Shown one piece after another: positions 5,451-7,132 of a stretch of DNA of 7,132 nucleotides; within the stretch, counting starts at the first letter, position 1; each line of letters begins with the position of its first letter. The position numbers and the translations under genes were made by a program. The stretch is from NCBI GenBank assembly GCA_002348535.1, contig DEBL01000401.1, positions 1 through 7,132 of the forward strand. Reading direction: 5' to 3'. Origin of the DNA: Deltaproteobacteria bacterium UBA2957 (GTDB lineage Bacteria > Myxococcota_A > UBA796). The notes beneath the pieces are model-generated. The model made no database searches. It saw only the letters and a program-made list of their open reading frames with translations, and was not told the origin of the DNA.

Positions 5451-7036
5451 GCAAGAAATACGATGCGATTATCGTGGGTGGTGGACACAACGGCCTTGTT
5501 TGTGCCGCCTATCTCGCCAAAGCTGGGCGCCGCGTTCTGGTGCTTGAGAAACGAGAGGTCTTGGGCGGTGCGGCCTGCAGCGAGGAAGTGTATCCGGGGT
5601 TCACCTACAGTGTGTGCTCATACGTGGTGAGTCTGCTGCGGCCTCAGATTATTCGCGACCTGCAGCTGCCGAAGTTTGGGCTGCACGTGCTTCCGCTGGA
5701 GTCTACATTTTCGCCGTACCCCGACGGACGCTCGCTAATGCGGTCCGCCGACCCTGCCGCCACCCGGCGCGAGATTGCCGACTTTTCCCCCCGAGATGCC
5801 GATGTGTACCCGATGTTTGGGAAGGCCATGGGTCAACTGGCTCGCTTCACCAAACCCATCATCGACGAGCGGGCGCCCAATCCAATGTCGTGGAAGCCGC
5901 GGGAACTCATGCAGTTGCTCAAGATGGGCAAACAGTTCCGTGAGTTGGGCGACGACCTCGGACTGCTTCAGTACAAACTCACGACGATGTCGGCCGTTGA
6001 TTTCTTGGCAGAATGGTTTGAGACCGATGAACTGATCGCACCCATGTCGTGCTCTGGAATCATCGGGACAATGCTCGGTGTGAAGTCTCCGGGTACGGCG
6101 TATGTACTCCTGCACCACTACATGGGCGAAATCGATGGCTCATCGCGCGCATGGGGATTTGCGCGGGGTGGCACGGGTGCCATCAGCATGGCCATCGCTC
6201 GTTCAGCCCAGCATTTTGGAGCGGAGATTCGCACCAACGCCGGGGTTTCACAAATCAAGGTCCGCTCGGGTGCCGCCCAAGGCGTGGTGCTTGATGACGG
6301 CAGTGAAATCGATGCGAAGATCGTGATTAGCGGTGCCGAACCTCGGCTGACCTTCCTCAAGTTGGTCGGCGAGGGTGAACTGCCCGACGAGTTCGTGAAC
6401 CAGATCAAACGCTACAAGCTCCGCGGCAGCTCCGGCAAGGTGAACTTGGCGCTTGACCGATTCCCAGACTTTGCCTCGCGCCCCGGCATTGGAATGCATG
6501 TGCGCGGCGACATTTCGATTGCGCCCAGCACAGACTACCTCGAGCGTGCCTACGACGATGCGAAGTACGGTGACTTCTCAACGCGTCCCTTCATGAACAT
6601 CGTATTCCCCAGCGTGCTCGATCCGGACATGGCCCCCGAGGGCAAGCATGTCATGAGCATCTTCGTTCAGTATGCGCCGTACCACATCAAAGAAGGGCCA
6701 TCGCATTGGCCCGAGAAGCGGGAAGCGTTCGGGGATGCAGTCATCGATACGCTGTCGGAATATTGTCCGACCCTCAAGGAGAGCATCCTGCACCGTCAGG
6801 TGCTCACACCGTGGGATCTCGAACAAGAGTTTGGGCTGACGGAGGGCAATATTTTTCACGGCGAGCTGAGCCTTGAGCAGTTGCTCTTTCAGCGACCTGC
6901 CAGCGGCTGGGCCCAATACAAAACGCCCATCCGCAAACTGTGGCTCTGTGGCTCCGGTGCGCATCCTGGCGGCGGCGTCATGGGTGCGCCGGGTCAGTTG
7001 GCTGCGCGGGACATCTTGCTTCAGGGGGCCTGTTGA
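5447..7036 (+). CDS. PYROXD2-like FAD-dependent oxidoreductase (phytoene desaturase/COG1233 superfamily)
   Basis: The product has 529 residues, the usual length for the family. An N-terminal Rossmann fold binds FAD: strand AIIV (7-10), GGGHNG (11-16, GxGxxG), then the acidic end of the second strand at Glu34 and the GG at 40-41. The C-terminus carries a signature I associate with PYROXD2-type proteins: GNIFHGELSL (467-476), RPASGWAQYKTP (483-494), then LCGSGAHPGGGVMGAPG (500-516), which closes the FAD site. There is no signal peptide. Relatives in the CrtI superfamily desaturate carotenoids, but PYROXD2-type proteins have no settled substrate and no carotenoid gene is near, so a crt name is not justified. 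The start ATG overlaps the GcvT-like stop (ATGA, 5447-5450), with CGAGG at 5435-5439, indicating translational coupling. The stop overlaps the next start. The protein very likely works in the same pathway as both neighbours. Confidence 0.95.
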   Translation: MSKKYDAIIVGGGHNGLVCAAYLAKAGRRVLVLEKREVLGGAACSEEVYPGFTYSVCSYVVSLLRPQIIRDLQLPKFGLHVLPLESTFSPYPDGRSLMRSADPAATRREIADFSPRDADVYPMFGKAMGQLARFTKPIIDERAPNPMSWKPRELMQLLKMGKQFRELGDDLGLLQYKLTTMSAVDFLAEWFETDELIAPMSCSGIIGTMLGVKSPGTAYVLLHHYMGEIDGSSRAWGFARGGTGAISMAIARSAQHFGAEIRTNAGVSQIKVRSGAAQGVVLDDGSEIDAKIVISGAEPRLTFLKLVGEGELPDEFVNQIKRYKLRGSSGKVNLALDRFPDFASRPGIGMHVRGDISIAPSTDYLERAYDDAKYGDFSTRPFMNIVFPSVLDPDMAPEGKHVMSIFVQYAPYHIKEGPSHWPEKREAFGDAVIDTLSEYCPTLKESILHRQVLTPWDLEQEFGLTEGNIFHGELSLEQLLFQRPASGWAQYKTPIRKLWLCGSGAHPGGGVMGAPGQLAARDILLQGAC

Positions 7037-7132
7037 TGGGAACTGCACTGGTTATCGGGGGAGGCCCAAACGGGCTGGCGGCCGCGATTACGATGGCCGC
7101 GCAAGGGCACCAAGTGACGGTGCTCGAGGCTC
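7036..7132 (+). CDS. Second FAD-dependent oxidoreductase, N-terminal fragment (continues past the window)
   Basis: Only the first 32 codons are present and the frame is open at the right edge. The start ATG shares its A with the preceding TGA (TGATG, 7034-7038), and AGGGGG at 7023-7028 lies 7 nt upstream. The peptide is a textbook FAD/NAD-binding Rossmann start: VIGGGPNGLAAA at 6-17 with GxGxxG (G8, G10, G13), a helix, then VTVLEA (27-32) ending in the acidic residue that binds ribose. This matches the start of the CrtI/PYROXD2 superfamily, so the operon seems to carry two paralogous oxidoreductases in tandem. The family beyond the Rossmann motif cannot be verified from this fragment. Confidence 0.88.
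   Translation, partial: MGTALVIGGGPNGLAAAITMAAQGHQVTVLEA

Noticed and set aside
7034..7036. Possible UGA-Sec readthrough at the end of the PYROXD2-like gene (Cys codon followed by TGA)
   Set aside because: The protein already has the complete C-terminal family signature, and the TGA overlaps the start codon of the next gene with a good ribosome site, so it is an ordinary stop.

Overview
This is a GC-rich window with every gene on the + strand. Several things fit a Gram-negative bacterium, most likely a deltaproteobacterial or myxobacterial lineage: a lipoprotein with an Ala/Gly/Pro-rich linker, Sec-type signal peptides, and a large HEAT plus glycine-rich repeat protein. The lineage is inferred from protein style only. 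A gene for the selenocysteine tRNA shows that the organism probably makes selenoproteins.

Layout. Positions 1-590 hold the 3' end of an unrecognised multi-pass membrane protein, open at the window edge. At 619-718 is a 100-nt tRNA-Sec gene (selC) with anticodon UCA, an 8-bp acceptor stem, a long variable arm and an encoded CCA, but an imperfect D-stem. Positions 759-1812 hold two small exported proteins: a periplasmic protein resembling the Rap1a/Tai domain family, and a lipoprotein of unknown function. A strong intrinsic terminator (1828-1859) closes this unit. Positions 1894-4155 encode a 753-residue exported protein with an N-terminal HEAT-like helical region. It is followed by about seven and a half degenerate units of glycine-rich hydrophobic helices, each turning at an Asn/Asp/Glu-Pro pair.

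Positions 4215-7132 form a tight operon: a GcvT-like folate-binding aminomethyltransferase, a PYROXD2-type FAD oxidoreductase (start overlaps the previous stop as ATGA), and the first 32 codons of a second FAD oxidoreductase (start overlaps the previous stop as TGATG). The juxtaposition recalls dimethylglycine and sarcosine dehydrogenases, in which a flavin oxidase domain and a GcvT-like folate domain share one polypeptide. A split oxidative-demethylation or one-carbon-transfer system is therefore a reasonable hypothesis, but the substrate cannot be read from the sequence.

The least explained items are the glycine-rich repeat protein, the D-arm of the tRNA-Sec, and the function of the GcvT/twin-oxidoreductase operon. 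No phage, transposon, CRISPR array or integrase is visible.
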